Origin: Mytilus galloprovincialis
Lineage: Eukaryota; Mollusca; Bivalvia; Mytilida; Mytilidae
DNA length: 64,000 nucleotides
Assembly (NCBI RefSeq): GCF_965363235.1
Contig: NC_134845.1
Coordinates: forward strand, 65,377,261-65,441,260
Direction: 5' to 3'
Part shown: piece by piece, positions 1 to 12,300 of the stretch
Layout of the letters: each line of letters opens with the position of its first letter
Position numbering within the stretch: position 1 is the first letter of the stretch
Translations under genes and position numbers: made by a program
Notes under the pieces: generated by a model
What the model saw: only the letters and a program-made list of their open reading frames with translations
What the model was told of the DNA's origin: nothing
The model's database searches: none

Positions 1-1450
1 CCAGAGTTTTTAAAAACACATTTTTTTTTAGGGGGGGATGTCATCAGAGGCACATTTGTAAAATCCATACTGTCCATAAAATAAAAAAAAATATTTTACT
101 TAAAACTTTTTACAAAATGCAACCATCCGTGTTTAAATAATTGAGTGCCTCCCATTTCCTGCCTAATCAATCTTGATAAATTTTTGAACAGATTATTTTT
201 TGTAAAGTTTTGATAGTTTCCAATTGAACCAACGAGAATCATGTTATCTGATCATATTCACATTGTCATACCAATTCCTTTTTGAGAACGCAGCTATTAA
301 AAGCTATTTGCAATTGCACTAACAATCACTTTTTTGATTCTGTTCATTGCTCAACCACAGTTATTGATCAGGGAAAAAGTTGAATAATGTGTTAAATGAG
401 ATACCTAGTATGGGTGATGATAAAAATAAATAGATCCTCCCTTTTCTATTCCAAGTTTAGATGACTATTTGGTGGAAAATTTTGTTTTTTTCTTTTGTAT
501 TGGCTTGTATCAAGGTTAAACTAAGACATATATAGAAAATGTGACAACACATGTTTTATCCTTGATATATGAACTCCTTTTGTTTAAGTGTATGATTACG
601 GGAAAAGATAGTTAAGAATAAGAGCGCTCTATAGTTGTTACTGAGAAATGGGAATTTGATGTTCACAAGTTCATTTTTATCTGCGACTCAATGTGGAAAG
701 CCTTTAGTTTAGACATTAAAATTTGTGGGTAAACAGTAGCCAGTGATGAAAATGAGATTGTATTTATTGTATCAGAAGACATATATAGTACTCCAGATAG
801 GAAAGTCGCATTAAAGTCTTGTGTTTGTTTTGATATGATTTCCCAAAAAACTTGTTATAAACCATACAAAAGAGTCAATACTCATTACCAGAAAACTCAA
901 AATGTCAACAATATCGAGATATACTTAAAAACAATATTTAGATTACTCCTTTTATATATTTTAATATTTTCTGTTTTCTTTTTCTAATGTAACTATTTAG
1001 TTATAAGTAAAATATGTGAAATCTTATTGATTTCAAAAGATTTTTAATATTTATAATGTGAAATGACCTATCTCAGGTATTATATATGTCTGATTGTATG
1101 TACTAGTATAAATCATTGGATTTTGTGACCTTTGATCTGTGATACTCATTATTATTCTTTCCTAGTAAAATTATTATGAAATTCTGTATTTTGTTTTTTG
1201 TTATTCAGTTTCATCTCCCTCTATGCCTGACCACTTACTGTGTTTTACTTATCTTTTCATTAGGTGTTAATTTTGCATGGTTTTCTTTGGTTTAGGCAAG
1301 GTGGTTATATGAGAAGGAGAGAGGAGGAAAGACGATAACTACACATAAAATGTTACCGACTTTTCTGTAAGTGAGTGTTAATTAGTTGAGTTTAATTTTA
1401 AATCAGACAACTTTAAAAAGTAAAGGAGTTAAAATATAAAATATAATTCA
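1..1450. other. AT-rich stretch, no gene seen
   Basis: No open frame of useful length, no splice-bounded exon and no repeat family that I recognise. It lies upstream of a 5'-truncated TRIM relic, and no RING or complete B-box coding sequence could be found in it. Confidence 0.5.
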
Positions 1451-3038
1451 ATGAGATTAGAACACTGCTGCACTGGTCTTCAGCTACTGCAAGACGTTAT
1501 TAAAACTACAAAGACATCAGCCTTGCTAGATTCTATTGAACTGAGTGTGAACGACATAAAAAGTAACATTAAGAATATTATAGAAGACGGTCAACGAAAT
1601 ATTGCCAAAATCCATGACCAACGACAGAGACATCAGGCCTTGAAGGCATAAAACTTTGCTCAGTGCTCGGACCACAAAAATCATGCTCGAAACATGAAAT
1701 CCAGCAATTTGATTGGTTGATTTTCGAGTCTGAGCACAAAAATCATGCCCGCAAGGTTTTTGACCGTGAGGCCAGGACAAAATCAAACAGATATGAAATG
1801 AAATTAACGCTCACCTAGACATGCTGGAGCAAAAAATGTTTAAAGAGGTAGATGCTTCAGAAAACTAAACAAAGACAGAGATAGACCATTTCGTCGATAA
1901 TTACTTATTAGGAAAAGCAAAAGTCGCAGATGATTTGGTGCAAAACATTTCCGCCATTAAAATGTATGCATCAGACCTGCAGGCATTTATTGGAAATAAG
2001 TCGATTGAAATCGAAGTAAAAAAAGAGGAAAATTATCTGCTGTCTTTAACAGAGGATGGAAGTCTTAATCAACTTCTGCCGCAATTGAAATTGGATGACA
2101 AATTATCAAATATTGATTCAACCATACATTCCTTTGGATCAGTGACTATCGAAAAAAAATCTTTGTTAGTTGTTCTAAAAAGAGAGGACGACAAACAAGC
2201 TCAGATTTTGTCAGTTATTCCTCAAATTGTGCCAAAATCGTTTGATGAAATAACACTCTCTCAAATATCCAAATTATCTTTTCGTAAAAGGTGACTTGCT
2301 TAAAAGAAACTTTAGAATTCGGGGAATTACTACTTTACCTAGTGGAAAAATAGTAGTAGCAGACAGGGGCAATTATAACAGTTTGATAATAATCAATACC
2401 GATTTTTTTGTTAGACAGGTCTATACGTATACCATTATCAAATACTGGGGATGGACTTTTTGATGTCACCTACGTCAAAGATGATTTAGTTGCAGTATCA
2501 GCAGTACGAGCTATACAGATTGTTAACATAACCTCAGAAATGATTGAAGAAATTATAATAACAAATGACGAATGTCGAGGTATTAAATATAATAATGGCA
2601 CGTTGATATACTGGTTGAAATCAAATGGAATGCAAACACTTCAGATTTCAAACAAGACTAAAACAACATATTATGTTATAGAAAACGACATCAGTGATCG
2701 TTATGAAGTATCTGCCCGTGGAAATAAAATTTATGCAACTAGATTTAACGATCATATCGTCAGCTGTTATAAAATACATGGCATGAAGTTGTGGGATTTC
2801 AAAAATTTATCTGTGTTGAGCAGTCCAACAGGAATAGCTGTAGACAATAACTCTAACGTATGTTGCTTCACACTCTTTTGTGATGATTGTTTTGTCGCCT
2901 GATGGAAGGAAGTTTCAAACGGTTCTTACTTACAAAGATGGGATAAAGCAATCGAGAGCCTTGCATTTTGATGAAACCAAAACGTACTTGCTCGTCGCTA
3001 ATATAGACCAGCCTGTATTTGTGTACCATGTCTCATGA
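1451..3038 (+). pseudogene. TRIM-type (B-box/coiled-coil/NHL-like) pseudogene, 5' truncated
   Basis: Pieces of one molluscan TRIM-like protein follow each other in order. 1451-1651 gives the end of a B-box and the start of a coiled coil (motif SALLDSIELS). About 1800-2290 continues the coiled coil and linker. About 2290-2400 and 2408-2902 give beta-propeller (NHL-like) blades (motifs LPSGKIVVADRGN and GIAVDNNSN). 2883-3038 gives the last blade and a stop. Breaks: no RING or full B-box upstream, an insertion of about 160 bp after 1636, an in-frame TAA near 1865, and frameshifts near 2390 and 2880. Intact relatives are usually RING/B-box E3 ubiquitin ligases, often encoded by one large exon in bivalves. 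This copy cannot make such a protein. The family assignment is from motif memory; the breaks are read directly. Confidence 0.8.
1636..1795. repeat. short insertion inside the TRIM pseudogene
   Basis: This block interrupts the coiled-coil reading of the pseudogene. It holds an internal duplication (ACAAAAATCATGC occurs twice). Its right part (AAATCCA, TTTGATTGG, GAGTC, then GACCG near its end) resembles 50070-50150 in spacing and words, so both are probably copies of one dispersed element. Ends are approximate. Confidence 0.45.
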
Positions 3039-3174
3039 AACCTGTGTTGGCTTTATTGTTTTTCTGTTATGTTTTGTTACTATAAAATAGTTAGTATCTA
3101 ATTTTGTACAAAAGAAATCTCTGTATTACTGAAACATCATCAAACCAGAGTGTTTTCTAGTGGAGATAGCATAT

Positions 3175-3510
3175 ATTGCTTTTTATATTGATTCTCTCAC
3201 AAGGTCATTGCATCGGAAATAAACACATTTATTCTTAAACCAGTTGTTGTTATAAAACCAGTTATGTTCTTCTCAAATATTGTATGATGGTACGTGATGG
3301 TATGATGCTAAACCCTTAACATAAGGGATTGAACTTGATACTACTATGATGACGACATAATATATCAATCAGTTCAATTGAGGTCGGGAGCTGGTATGTC
3401 AGTTATTGCAAGTAGTCCTTTGTTAATTTATGTATTATTGTCATTTTGCTTTTGTTACCTTTAACCAATTCTGACATCGGACTCGAATTTCTTTTCAACT
3501 AAGCTTTACT
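3175..3510 (-). repeat. dispersed mytilid repeat, minus-strand copy
   Basis: Read on the minus strand this matches 55430-55640 on the plus strand. Shared words are CCAGCTCC, GGGTTTAGYATCATACCATC, AATAAATGTGTTTA and TTCCGATGCAA. The AATAAA near 3220 therefore belongs to the repeat and should not be read as the poly(A) signal of the pseudogene. Confidence 0.7.
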
Positions 3511-3536
3511 GTGCGTATTACTGTGTGTTTTTTGTC

Positions 3537-3588
3537 TACATTGGCTGGTAACTATAAATGCGCAAAACCAGCAAAGAAACGAAAAGGT
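3537..3588 (+). pseudogene. orphan copy of receptor exon 4 (compare 11801-11873)
   Basis: About 50 bases are roughly 80% identical to exon 4 of the receptor-like gene at 9.3-26 kb, including the AACTATAAATG core and the donor side AAAG|GTAAAT. The upstream part of the exon, with its acceptor and first cysteine, is not conserved. The other exons were not found nearby, so this is most likely the remnant of a tandem duplication of the receptor gene. Confidence 0.55.
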
Positions 3589-3714
3589 AAATTAATATGT
3601 TAAGTCAGAAATTAAAGTCCAAATCTACATTTTATGACAATAGCTATTGTTGCATAAACAACTATCCGATTAAAGGCCGTTCTTTGACCTACTAGTATCA
3701 TATGTTTAACCTTT

Positions 3715-3775
3715 TATTCATTGAGACTTGGATAGTTAGTTGTCTCATTGGTACTCATATCACTTCTTGTTATTT
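3715..3775 (-). repeat. fragment of mytilid GAGACAACTCTCC-type repeat
   Basis: Minus-strand fragment with the words ATGAGTACCAATGAGACAAC. It is the same family as the better copies at 40573-40860 and 42840-43060. Confidence 0.5.
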
Positions 3776-4234
3776 ATATATGAAAGATGTGGGTGATTTA
3801 TATTTAGAACAAAATTATCAACCGTACCATCTTAAGTGCACCAGCTGCGCACAATGGAAGTAAATCACGAAAACGGCACAAGCACACTTATCTATTAAGT
3901 GTAATTTTGATTTACTAGTTCTTGGTTGAAACAAATGGTTTTGCACTGTTACTCCCCAAAAATATAACTGATCAGCAGTTAGTACATCGGTATACTTGCA
4001 TGTTTTTAACATATTTTTCTTAAACTATCCGTTTATAAATCAAGCATTTAAGATTTATTTCGATACGAAGATGTGAACTCACTGAACCAGGCAGTTGAAC
4101 TTAGACAAATAGGGCTATTCTTTAATGTGCTTTTTTTTTAGTGATAAAGCTATCTTACTCTTATATTTATACAAACTTGGCTTTGAACGTTCGCGGTGAA
4201 AGTAGATTAAAAAAAAATTAACTATCTGAAATCA

Positions 4235-4375
4235 CCCCCAGTTTGTGTGGGGTTTTTGTTGTTCAGTCTTTACTTTCTATGTTGTGTGTTATATGCTGTT
4301 TGTCTTTCGGTCTGTTTTTTGTTGTTGTCATAATTGTCTGTTTATTTTCTACTTTGCTATATTTCGCCATTCTTT
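4235..4375 (+). mobile_element. 3' tail of a Penelope-like element, fragment
   Basis: It carries the GTGGGGTTTTTGTTGTT, TTTCTATGTTGTGTG and TGTTTGTCTTT words that follow the reverse transcriptase frame in better copies (36655-37085). Only the non-coding tail is left. A 14-bp inverted pair TAAAGCTATCTTAC (about 4146 and 4532) flanks it; whether that pair has meaning is unclear. Confidence 0.5.
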
Positions 4376-5264
4376 TAGTAATATATTTATGTAAGAGGTT
4401 CAACTAGTTGAATATCTTAACGTATAACAAAAGTTGAAGAGATTATAGAACCAAATTGGATAAAAAATATCAAAAATTCGCAAAGGAATCAGTTTAAAGA
4501 TAGGGATCTAATGCCCAATACAATGATATCGTAAGATAGCTTTAAGGTTATTTTTAAAACTTTAAACCCACATATAGAATTTTGAGGATAAACCATATTT
4601 AATTCCATTTATACATGTTATAAATGAATAACTGATGCTTATTACATATGAATAACATATTTTGTAAGGCGTTATTCTACTTATATTGAGAGGTAGTTAC
4701 AATTATAAAGTCTGAATAATGCACATGTCAATACGTTTGTTTTACATTGAATTCAATTGTTAATAACTATGCGATAGTATATAAGCAAATTGAAACGAAT
4801 TGTTTAAATGTCACCAATTTAATCAAACAATTGATAAAAATGTTCCTTATTTGAGTAATTTAAGAAGCAATGAGTTGAGAGTAGCAATAATCTGTTTCAC
4901 CAATTGGTCACAACATCAAAACTTCTTTAACTCCTGCCCCAGAGTAAGTAAAAATGAACTTTAAAGTCCGAACAATTACTTTAAGAATTTGGCAGCATTT
5001 TGTTCATTTTTTTTAATGCTATATATGGCTGTATAGATTCAATTGCAATTAAAAACCAATTCTTCAGAGAACAATTGAAGGTCTTTCAACCTCGATAATA
5101 AGAATGAAATTAAAAAACGATGTTAGAAAATGTCACTCCTTGTTGGTTATTTGGTTCTTCAAATTGATATAAAAAAAGATTAATAGGTATATGCAGAAGA
5201 CTTAATTGTTTTATTATGAACAGAAAATAATTTTTAGCAAAGATCAAAATCTAGAACGTCAAAT

Positions 5265-5303
5265 TGACCTTTGACCTTACCTCAATTTCAAGGTCATAGG
5301 TCA
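5265..5303. promoter_or_regulatory. two DR1-like nuclear receptor half-site pairs
   Basis: TGACCT-T-TGACCT (5265-5277) and AGGTCA-T-AGGTCA (5291-5303) are perfect direct repeats with one-base spacing, pointing in opposite directions. DR1 is the known binding pattern of RXR, HNF4 and PPAR-type receptors. The sequence is certain; binding is an inference, since this is repeat DNA. Confidence 0.4.
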
Positions 5304-5568
5304 GTGATCTTAAATCAAAAGACCCCAGGACAATCATTTTTTTTGGTTGTGGAGAAATACTGATTTCAAATACTTAAGGGGAGAAAACTCCTATACTGGT
5401 TAACCAAAACACTTCGACTGAAATAAGTTGAAGTTGCGCCTTTTTGTAAACAGTAATTTGGCAAACAAATCATAGCATTAACTGTAACAGTTTCTTTTGA
5501 ATAACGATAACAAGCAAAATTCAAAATTTATAACATGACCTTGAATTTCGACCTTGATCTCAATTTCA

Positions 5569-5581
5569 AGGTCATAGGTCA
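5569..5581 (+). promoter_or_regulatory. DR1-like motif in the next repeat unit
   Basis: AGGTCA-T-AGGTCA is kept in the second unit of the tandem repeat. The third unit (about 5815-5840) has several TGACCT/TGACAT half-sites. Confidence 0.35.
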
Positions 5582-6504
5582 GTGAACTCAAAACGGAAGA
5601 CCGGAGGTCAATCACTTGTATGGTTGTGGAGAAATACTGATTAGAAATACATAAGGGGAGAAAACTCCTATAAGGGTTAACCAAAACACTTTGACTGAAA
5701 TAGGTTGAAGTTGCGCCTTATTGTAAACAGTTATTTGGCAAACACATCATATCATTTACTGTCGAAGTTTCTTTTAAATAACGATAACAAGCAAAATTCA
5801 AAAATTTAGTACATGACCTTGACCTTTGACATTGACCTCAATTTCCTCCAAATGGACCAAGGACTTCATATCAAAGGACTGTAGGCCTCTACGACTTATA
5901 ACGTATGAATTTATCCAACAAATCGCCTATTTTAAATTTTCAAAGGGAAAAACTCTTCTGATCACTCAAGTCAAAATAAACCAAATCATTCTCAAGAGTA
6001 GACAAACAATTTGGTGAAAACAGTTTGCTAAAATCTTTTACGGTTTTAGAGATATAGGGATACCAAGAAAAAGGGGACGCGGGGAGATAACTCCTATAAG
6101 AATAAGTGTTCGGTTACACAGGGCGAGTTTTGAAATCTCCATTACTGTACAACATCCATTCGATATGTTGTAAGACAAAAAAGCATCTCAGACGGCAGGA
6201 AAAAAAAGAAAAAAAAATCAGAAGAAAAACAAAAGGTCTTTCCACGAAAAGGGGAAAGACCTAATTAAAGTCACTAATATATAGTGACACCTGTGTTTAC
6301 TTAAACGCTTATACATTTTTCATGTCGGGGTGTACTTAAGAAGGAAGAAATATATATATAGTTATATTTCTACTTCATGACGTTTAGACTGTATGTATAC
6401 TATACTCATGATACTATTGTTGTTTCTTTTTGTTATTGCCATTATCTTAATTATGTCTTATATTGTTCTATGCTCCTTGTGAGCCCATTTAAGGGAAATA
6501 AACG

Positions 6505-6970
6505 TCTTCTTCTTCTTCTTCTTTTTCCCCAAGGGTGACTGGGGTATAGAAATATGGTCACTTGGTCTTCTCCCGACCGGCAGTAAAACGCTTGCTGAAG
6601 TGGGGCGTCCGTTTGGCTGTGTGGGATGTATCAAGTTCGCAGTCACGTCCGTCAGAAGGGGACGTTAAATCCGATGCCTCGTGTAAAGAGAGTGCCACGC
6701 TCTTTGCACGTTAAGAACCCTTGCAACAACTCTTTGAGGGGTCCGTAGGTGGCCTGTTGCAAGGCAAAATTTCTGTCCCTATCCAATATACCCTAATTTT
6801 CCAGGGGCAGTCCAAATTTCCCCGACCACCATCCTAGATGGCCTCTATTACAACAACCTACCTATTGTATTTATTGTAAACTTGTTCTCGTCCTGAATAT
6901 GCATGAAATATTTGCCACTGGACGTTAAGCAACCAACAATCAATCAATCAATCTTCTTCTTCTTCTTCTT
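6505..6970 (+). mobile_element. molluscan SINE, plus strand, with CTT microsatellites at both ends
   Basis: The body runs from about 6530 to 6955. It holds CTTTGCACGTTAAGAACCC, GTAGGTGGCCTGTTGCAAGG and the 3' part ATATTTGCCACTGGACGTTA, ending in (ATCA)n, a usual SINE terminus. (CTT)n tracts occur just before (about 6509-6523) and after (about 6952-6972). A minus-strand copy lies at 7525-7760 and a fragment at 51465-51525. No clear tRNA-like A/B boxes were found, so the head may be truncated. Confidence 0.75.
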
Positions 6971-6971
6971 C

Positions 6972-7520
6972 TTTATTGCCTATTAGTTATCATTAAACAA
7001 AAATAGTTTAATAGTACACATTCATGTATTGTAGTATTAGACAGTATAATTATTTCATTTGCTATTTAATATATATTATAAAAGATTTACCTTTGAAACT
7101 TTGTCTACTGTTTAATAATACGTAATGTGCATGTACTATCATGTTATAATCCGGGTACTTGAATTTCGTAATACAAATGGTGTATACCAGTGTATAACCA
7201 TAATGAAGCTGCTGGGACAATTGGGATTCTTCATTAGCAAATAAACATATTTTGTTAAAGGTAAGAAATAAAATTATTGTATTCCTGTTTTATCTTTTTG
7301 TCACCCAGGTGTGCAATTCAGTTCCATTTAAATGTAACACACTTATATCAGCCAAGGTAATTTGTAACAATGACTTAAGTATATAGATAAATATATATAT
7401 GTGTGTTTATTTAAAGGTAAAGGTAAACACATCACAAATCTACCACTTTATTACAATACATATCATAAAATGCACGTATTAGGATTGAAACACATATCCT
7501 AATTTATGATGAAAATTTTG
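6972..7520. other. intergenic, nothing recognised
   Basis: AT-rich sequence between the two SINE copies. No exon or repeat was identified. Confidence 0.4.
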
Positions 7521-7524
7521 TGTA

Positions 7525-7760
7525 GATTGATTGATTGATTGTTTGTTGCTTAAAGTCCAGTGGCAAATATTTCATGCATGTTCAGGACGAGAACAAGTTC
7601 ACAATAATTACAATAGGTAGATCTTGTAATAATAGAGGCCATCCGGGATGATGGTCGGGGAAATTAGGACTGCCACTGGAAAATGAAGGAATATTGGATA
7701 GGGTTAGAATTTTTGCCTCGCAACAGGCCACCTACGGACCAATAAAAGAGTTGTTGCAAC
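7525..7760 (-). mobile_element. same SINE family, minus strand, truncated
   Basis: It begins with (GATT)n, the complement of the SINE tail, then shows the complements of CCACTGGAC and ATATTTGCCACTGG. It ends in the GTAGGTGGCCTGTTG block at about 7720-7760. The 5' part of the element is missing. Confidence 0.75.
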
Positions 7761-8059
7761 ACAGGTACAATCAACCCTTCTCCTTACACTTAACGCCCTT
7801 GAATCATTATAATCATGTAACATGCTTTATGGGGCACTTATGTTCACCAATTTGCCTCAAATTCTCATATTATTAATTTATCATGTTTATAACCATGTAA
7901 AATATTTATCCAAAATATAAAATAAGTCTTAAATAAATAGGGCGCGGGCTCGATAATATGCAGTTTCGTTTCGTTTCGTGCGTATTTGAGTTTTATGACA
8001 TGGAATTACCCATCGAGTTGACCTCTGAAGACCTCCGATAGTCATTTAAGCGATATAAT

Positions 8060-8260
8060 TAGTTTTCAAAGATACCAGGATTATAATTTAATACGCCAGA
8101 CGCGCGTTTCGTCTCATCAGTGACGCTAAAACCAAAATAGATATAAAGCCAAACAAGTACAAAGTTGAATAGCACTGAGGACCCAAAATTCAAAAAAGTT
8201 GTGCCAAATACGGATAAACATGAATATACTAGACTTAAATAGAAAGCGCACTCATGCAAT
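8060..8260 (+). repeat. mytilid ATACCAGGATT/AGACGCGCGTTTCGTC repeat
   Basis: Full-looking copy: ATACCAGGATTATAATTTAA, then ACGCCAGACGCGCGTTTCG, ATCAGTGACGCT, AGCCAAACAAGTAC and CACTGAGGACCCAAAATTC. At least eight further copies in both orientations lie in this window, which is a strong taxonomic pointer to mussels. Confidence 0.75.
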
Positions 8261-8547
8261 TGGATTTTTTTCTATGTCTGTTTAATTTCATTAACTACGA
8301 CACAACAGAAACACAACTTTAAAATATAACACACAGAAACGAACTATGGCCATTTTCCTGACTTGGTACAGGACATTTTAAGAAAAAAATGGTGGGTTGA
8401 ACCTGGTTTTGTGGCATGCCAAATCTCCCGCTTTAATGGCAATGTTAACTCTAACATTAAAATGACAACATTACATGACAGGAATACAATACAAATAAAT
8501 TGGAGAACATATTGAACAGAGAAACACACGAATAATAGCTAACAAAA

Positions 8548-8690
8548 GGTATCAGATTTAAAATTTAATACGCTAGACGTGCGTTTCGTCCACACAAGAC
8601 TAACCAGTGACGCCCAGATGAAAACAGTTTGAAAGCCAAAACAAGTACATAGTTGAAGAGCACTGGTCGTGTTTACTTTTATAAGAATGA
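8548..8690 (+). repeat. mytilid CGCGTTTCGTC repeat, second copy
   Basis: Diverged copy of the preceding repeat: ATACGCTAGACGTGCGTTTC, CAGTGACGCCC, AAAACAAGTACATAG, AGAGCACTGG. Confidence 0.7.
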
Positions 8691-9344
8691 TTTAATGTGA
8701 ACAGAATCAGTCAATCACTTTTAATGTTGACATTATTTCCCTTTCAATAACCGAACACGCACAATGCATGCGTTTTCCATCTCTAACAAAGGGGTTCAAT
8801 TAAAAATCAAACAAATAAGAATTCAATAAGTTCTAATCATTCACTTGCGATCATTTATCATCAATGTTAATTAGCATAATTTGACAAAATTGGACCATAT
8901 TGACTGCTTAAAACATTTTAAAAATAATATTATTTCATTATTTAAAATTCATGGATGATTGAAGAAAAAATCATGAACTCAATTTTATTTAGATATCTCA
9001 TAGCTTGTGCTCCTTTGAATAAATAGAAAGGCAACATAACACTAAAACAGATAAAAAGTAAAATTCTTTGTAAGAGAAGATCTTCTATAATAACCGTTCA
9101 CAATTGATCATTTAAAAACGTCTTTATTAGTTTTATGCTTGACTTCTTAATCATGCGTTTATTTGAAATGGTAATTTTTGAAATCGTATAACACCTGAAA
9201 GTTTAAACTGGTTTTAATTTCTATTGCTACATTGTCGAATATAAATATGTAATATCGATTTTTGAATTTAATTATCTGTTATGGACGTTTCAGTAAGAAA
9301 TATAAATAACTAGATATTTTGTAGGATTTAAATAATACTGTAGA
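8691..9344. other. upstream region of the receptor gene
   Basis: AT-rich stretch immediately before the putative signal-peptide exon. The promoter should lie here or further upstream. I see no clear TATA box or initiator that I would defend. Confidence 0.3.
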
Positions 9345-9371
9345 ATGTCTGTGTGGCTTTTTGTTTTGCAT
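9345..9371 (+). CDS. exon 1, start of signal peptide
   Basis: ATG followed by eight codons (MSVWLFVLH) and a strong donor CAT|GTAAGT. The phase is 0 and fits exon 2, whose first residues LLNPASLL complete a hydrophobic leader. I chose this ATG because it is the only nearby one with a donor in the right phase. Confidence 0.6.
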
Positions 9372-12300
9372 GTAAGTATAATATAAACAATGTTAATGAG
9401 CGTATCAATCACTTTGATCTTATTACAGAAATATGACATCAAATGATCATTTTATTACGATACATCTATTTGGAAGAAAATAATAAAGAAAAAAAAAGTT
9501 GAAATTATCATTTGTATTCTTTTATGAACATGAAGTATCGATAATTATTTCATGCTCCAACGAGCATGTTGAATTGCACTTTTTGTGAGTCAATGGTTTG
9601 GTTGAATTATGTGGCAGTTCTGAGATACGGTTTTTAGTTGAATCTGTCATGTGACTTCCATCACCACGTGCCCAAATTGTCGACATCGTCACTTCCAACA
9701 CATGTTGAGCAAACGGGTGAACAAGTTTGGTTTTGTACTTCACAAAATGCACAGGAAATTAAAATCCAAATTTTGATTACCTCCCTCATTTGTACGAGAA
9801 TAAAAATTACGTACTTACGGAACATAAATTATTTCTATGCTACCCTAAAGAATGACGATTATAAAAGTGCTTGAAACTATTATTAGAGAAGGGGTACAGG
9901 CGCAAATTCTATCTGGTAAATGACGTCCTAAAGGCGTGTAAAATTGACGATCTTCTCCGGCGATGGACATGATTCAAGAAAGACGTATTTCACTGTACTT
10001 TGTTTTAAGTTCTTTTTTTAATTTATTTATTTTCATATTCAAAGTGGCTTCAAAATGATTTTTACAGCTGTTGAATCCAGCATCGTTGCTGCAAACATTT
10101 GATATACGATGTCCCGATAGTTCACAGTGGCAGCTTAAAGAAACGGGGGTTTGCAACCGATCTTTACCTGATTATTACTGTCTGTTTGACGAAAATAGAA
10201 AATCTCTAACTGAATTTTGTAGAAATGGATCCGAATTTTTCCGACCAGGTGAGAGTTATTTAAATATATGTTGGGACCTACTAATACTGTTCTAACTTAT
10301 ATTTGTTTCTTTAAAAACTATTTTCATAATAAATGTTTTGACATCTTTTTCTCTTATTATTAAGAAGGCTGATTGAGTATTCAACAAGCAATGCTCGGCA
10401 AATGAAGATAACAACATGACATGCTCCTTTAGTATTTACTAGATATACATATAAGTAACGCACTGGACCAACATTCACCAGACTCTAGGTGTACTCCTAA
10501 TCGTGTATCTGAAGGGAAAACGTTGAAATTTTCTTGGTGTTCCGTACTTTTGTGATTTTAACTTTTTAGACATCTTCGTTGAACAAAAATGTGTAATGGT
10601 TCTTTATCTAAAATGTATAATGTTATGTGTAATGGGTTTTGTCATTACAGGCTACAAGTTAGTAGTAAGTGGTGCTTTGACTGGAAAACTGTGTGGCGGC
10701 GATTTCTTTCAACCATTTAAATTTTGGACTAATTACAGTAATGATTGCGCTTTGACAAAGTCGAACTGTGGTGACGAAGGCCAAAACAATTTCAATAACG
10801 GAAGTTCAATCTCTGACAGAGCATGTCGATGTGATCACACAAAAGGATACGCGTTCGTGCGAAAACCAGATAATGACTGTTTTTGCTATCCAGCATATGA
10901 AGACTGTTCCTGTTATTTCAGGTCTTGTGGGTATGATTACGTATTAACACCAGGTAATTCATGAAGGTTTTTTGTTTATCAGTTTCTTCTGTATTTTTTT
11001 CACCGTTCTCATTTGATAATAGCAGTAATAACAGAGTCCTTAATTTTAGCCGGTAAAAGTATTTAGCTGCAATTTGTACATTTTCCCTTTGATCTTACTG
11101 CCTGATATTGTTTTAACCTCATAGAAGGACTTGATACTCAAAAATATTAGGCACTGACGTCATGTATCAGTGCAGCAACGTCACGGACTCAAGTCAATTC
11201 GTGTCAATTTATAAATGAATTACTGGAAACTTTATTTATACAACCGGAACACTACAGTTGTATCCCATCGGTTTGTATGTGTAAATTAAATTACTTTATT
11301 TCAATTTCACGCATATTCGCAACAACAACAAATACAGTTATGACAAATTACCGATACACAGGATAATCGCATTTTATTTTGTTCATACTTCATCAACTCG
11401 AATAGTATCACGCCCCAGCAAGCTCGCTTAATATTCTTGCTGATAAAGAAAGTATCAAAACCAAAAATGCCATTATTTTATTTAAAGAAGTTTGATTGAT
11501 AGGATTTATCACTATTGAATTAAATATATCAACAAAATAAATAAAAAATTGACAGTGAAATTGACTACATCATGTACATCATCCACCACCACCTGACTCC
11601 AAAAAAAAGCAATGAAACAATGAATTCACACCAAACATGCTAAACGAACACATTTACTCCATATAGCTTATAGTGGTACAGTTACGAGTTGTTGTTAGGT
11701 TAAACAGGTTTAACATGTAACAATACTCCACTTTCTCTATCTACAACACTTCAGAAACTACGCCAATATCATAAAATACGTAAACATTTTCTTCTTTCAG
11801 ATTACCAGTGTGTTAAAACATCAAATTGGACGGGAAACTATAAATGTGCAAAAACTGGCAAAGAAACGACAAGGTAAATAAATATTTCAATTGAAGTAAG
11901 CACCGGTTACAGATTTCTATCAAAATAATACCAGGATTAAAATTTTATATATACGCCAGACGCGCGCTTCGTCTAAAAACAACTCATCAGTGACGCTCGA
12001 ATAAAAAAAAATGTTAAAAAGCCCAAATAAAGTGCGAAGTTAAAGCCTCGGTCACACCTTACCGGATAGCTCGAACGGACGCCTAACGGATAACTTTTTT
12101 TCAATCCGTTCATGTCCGTTAGACGTCCGTTCTTATCCGTTAGGCGTCCGTCCATATCCGTTGCATGTCCGTTAAGCGTCCGTTTTATCCGTTGACGTCC
12201 GTTCTGTCCGGTGGAAAATTTTGAGCATGTTCAAAACTTTGAACGGACGTCCAACGGATAAAATGTCCGTTGAACGTCCGTTAGGCGTCCGTTTTGTACG

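Larger units (their letters stand above)
5190..6290 (+). repeat. tandem repeat, about 277-bp unit, 2.5 copies plus tail
   Basis: Landmark GAAGTTGCGCC recurs 277 bp apart (about 5430 and 5707). GGGGAGAAAACTCCTATA, AACGATAACAAGCAAAATTC and TTGTGGAGAAATACTGATT recur with the same spacing. A third, diverging unit runs into 6060-6290, which holds a GGGGAGATAACTCCTATAAG variant and a small hairpin (GGTCTTTCC...GGAAAGACC, 6236-6262). No protein-coding potential was seen. Confidence 0.75.

Noticed and set aside
3215..3225. AATAAA as poly(A) signal of the TRIM relic
   Set aside because: It belongs to a dispersed repeat found again at 55430-55640.
4146..4545. 14-bp inverted pair TAAAGCTATCTTAC as ends of a MITE
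   Set aside because: No target duplication and an unrelated Penelope tail between; could be chance.
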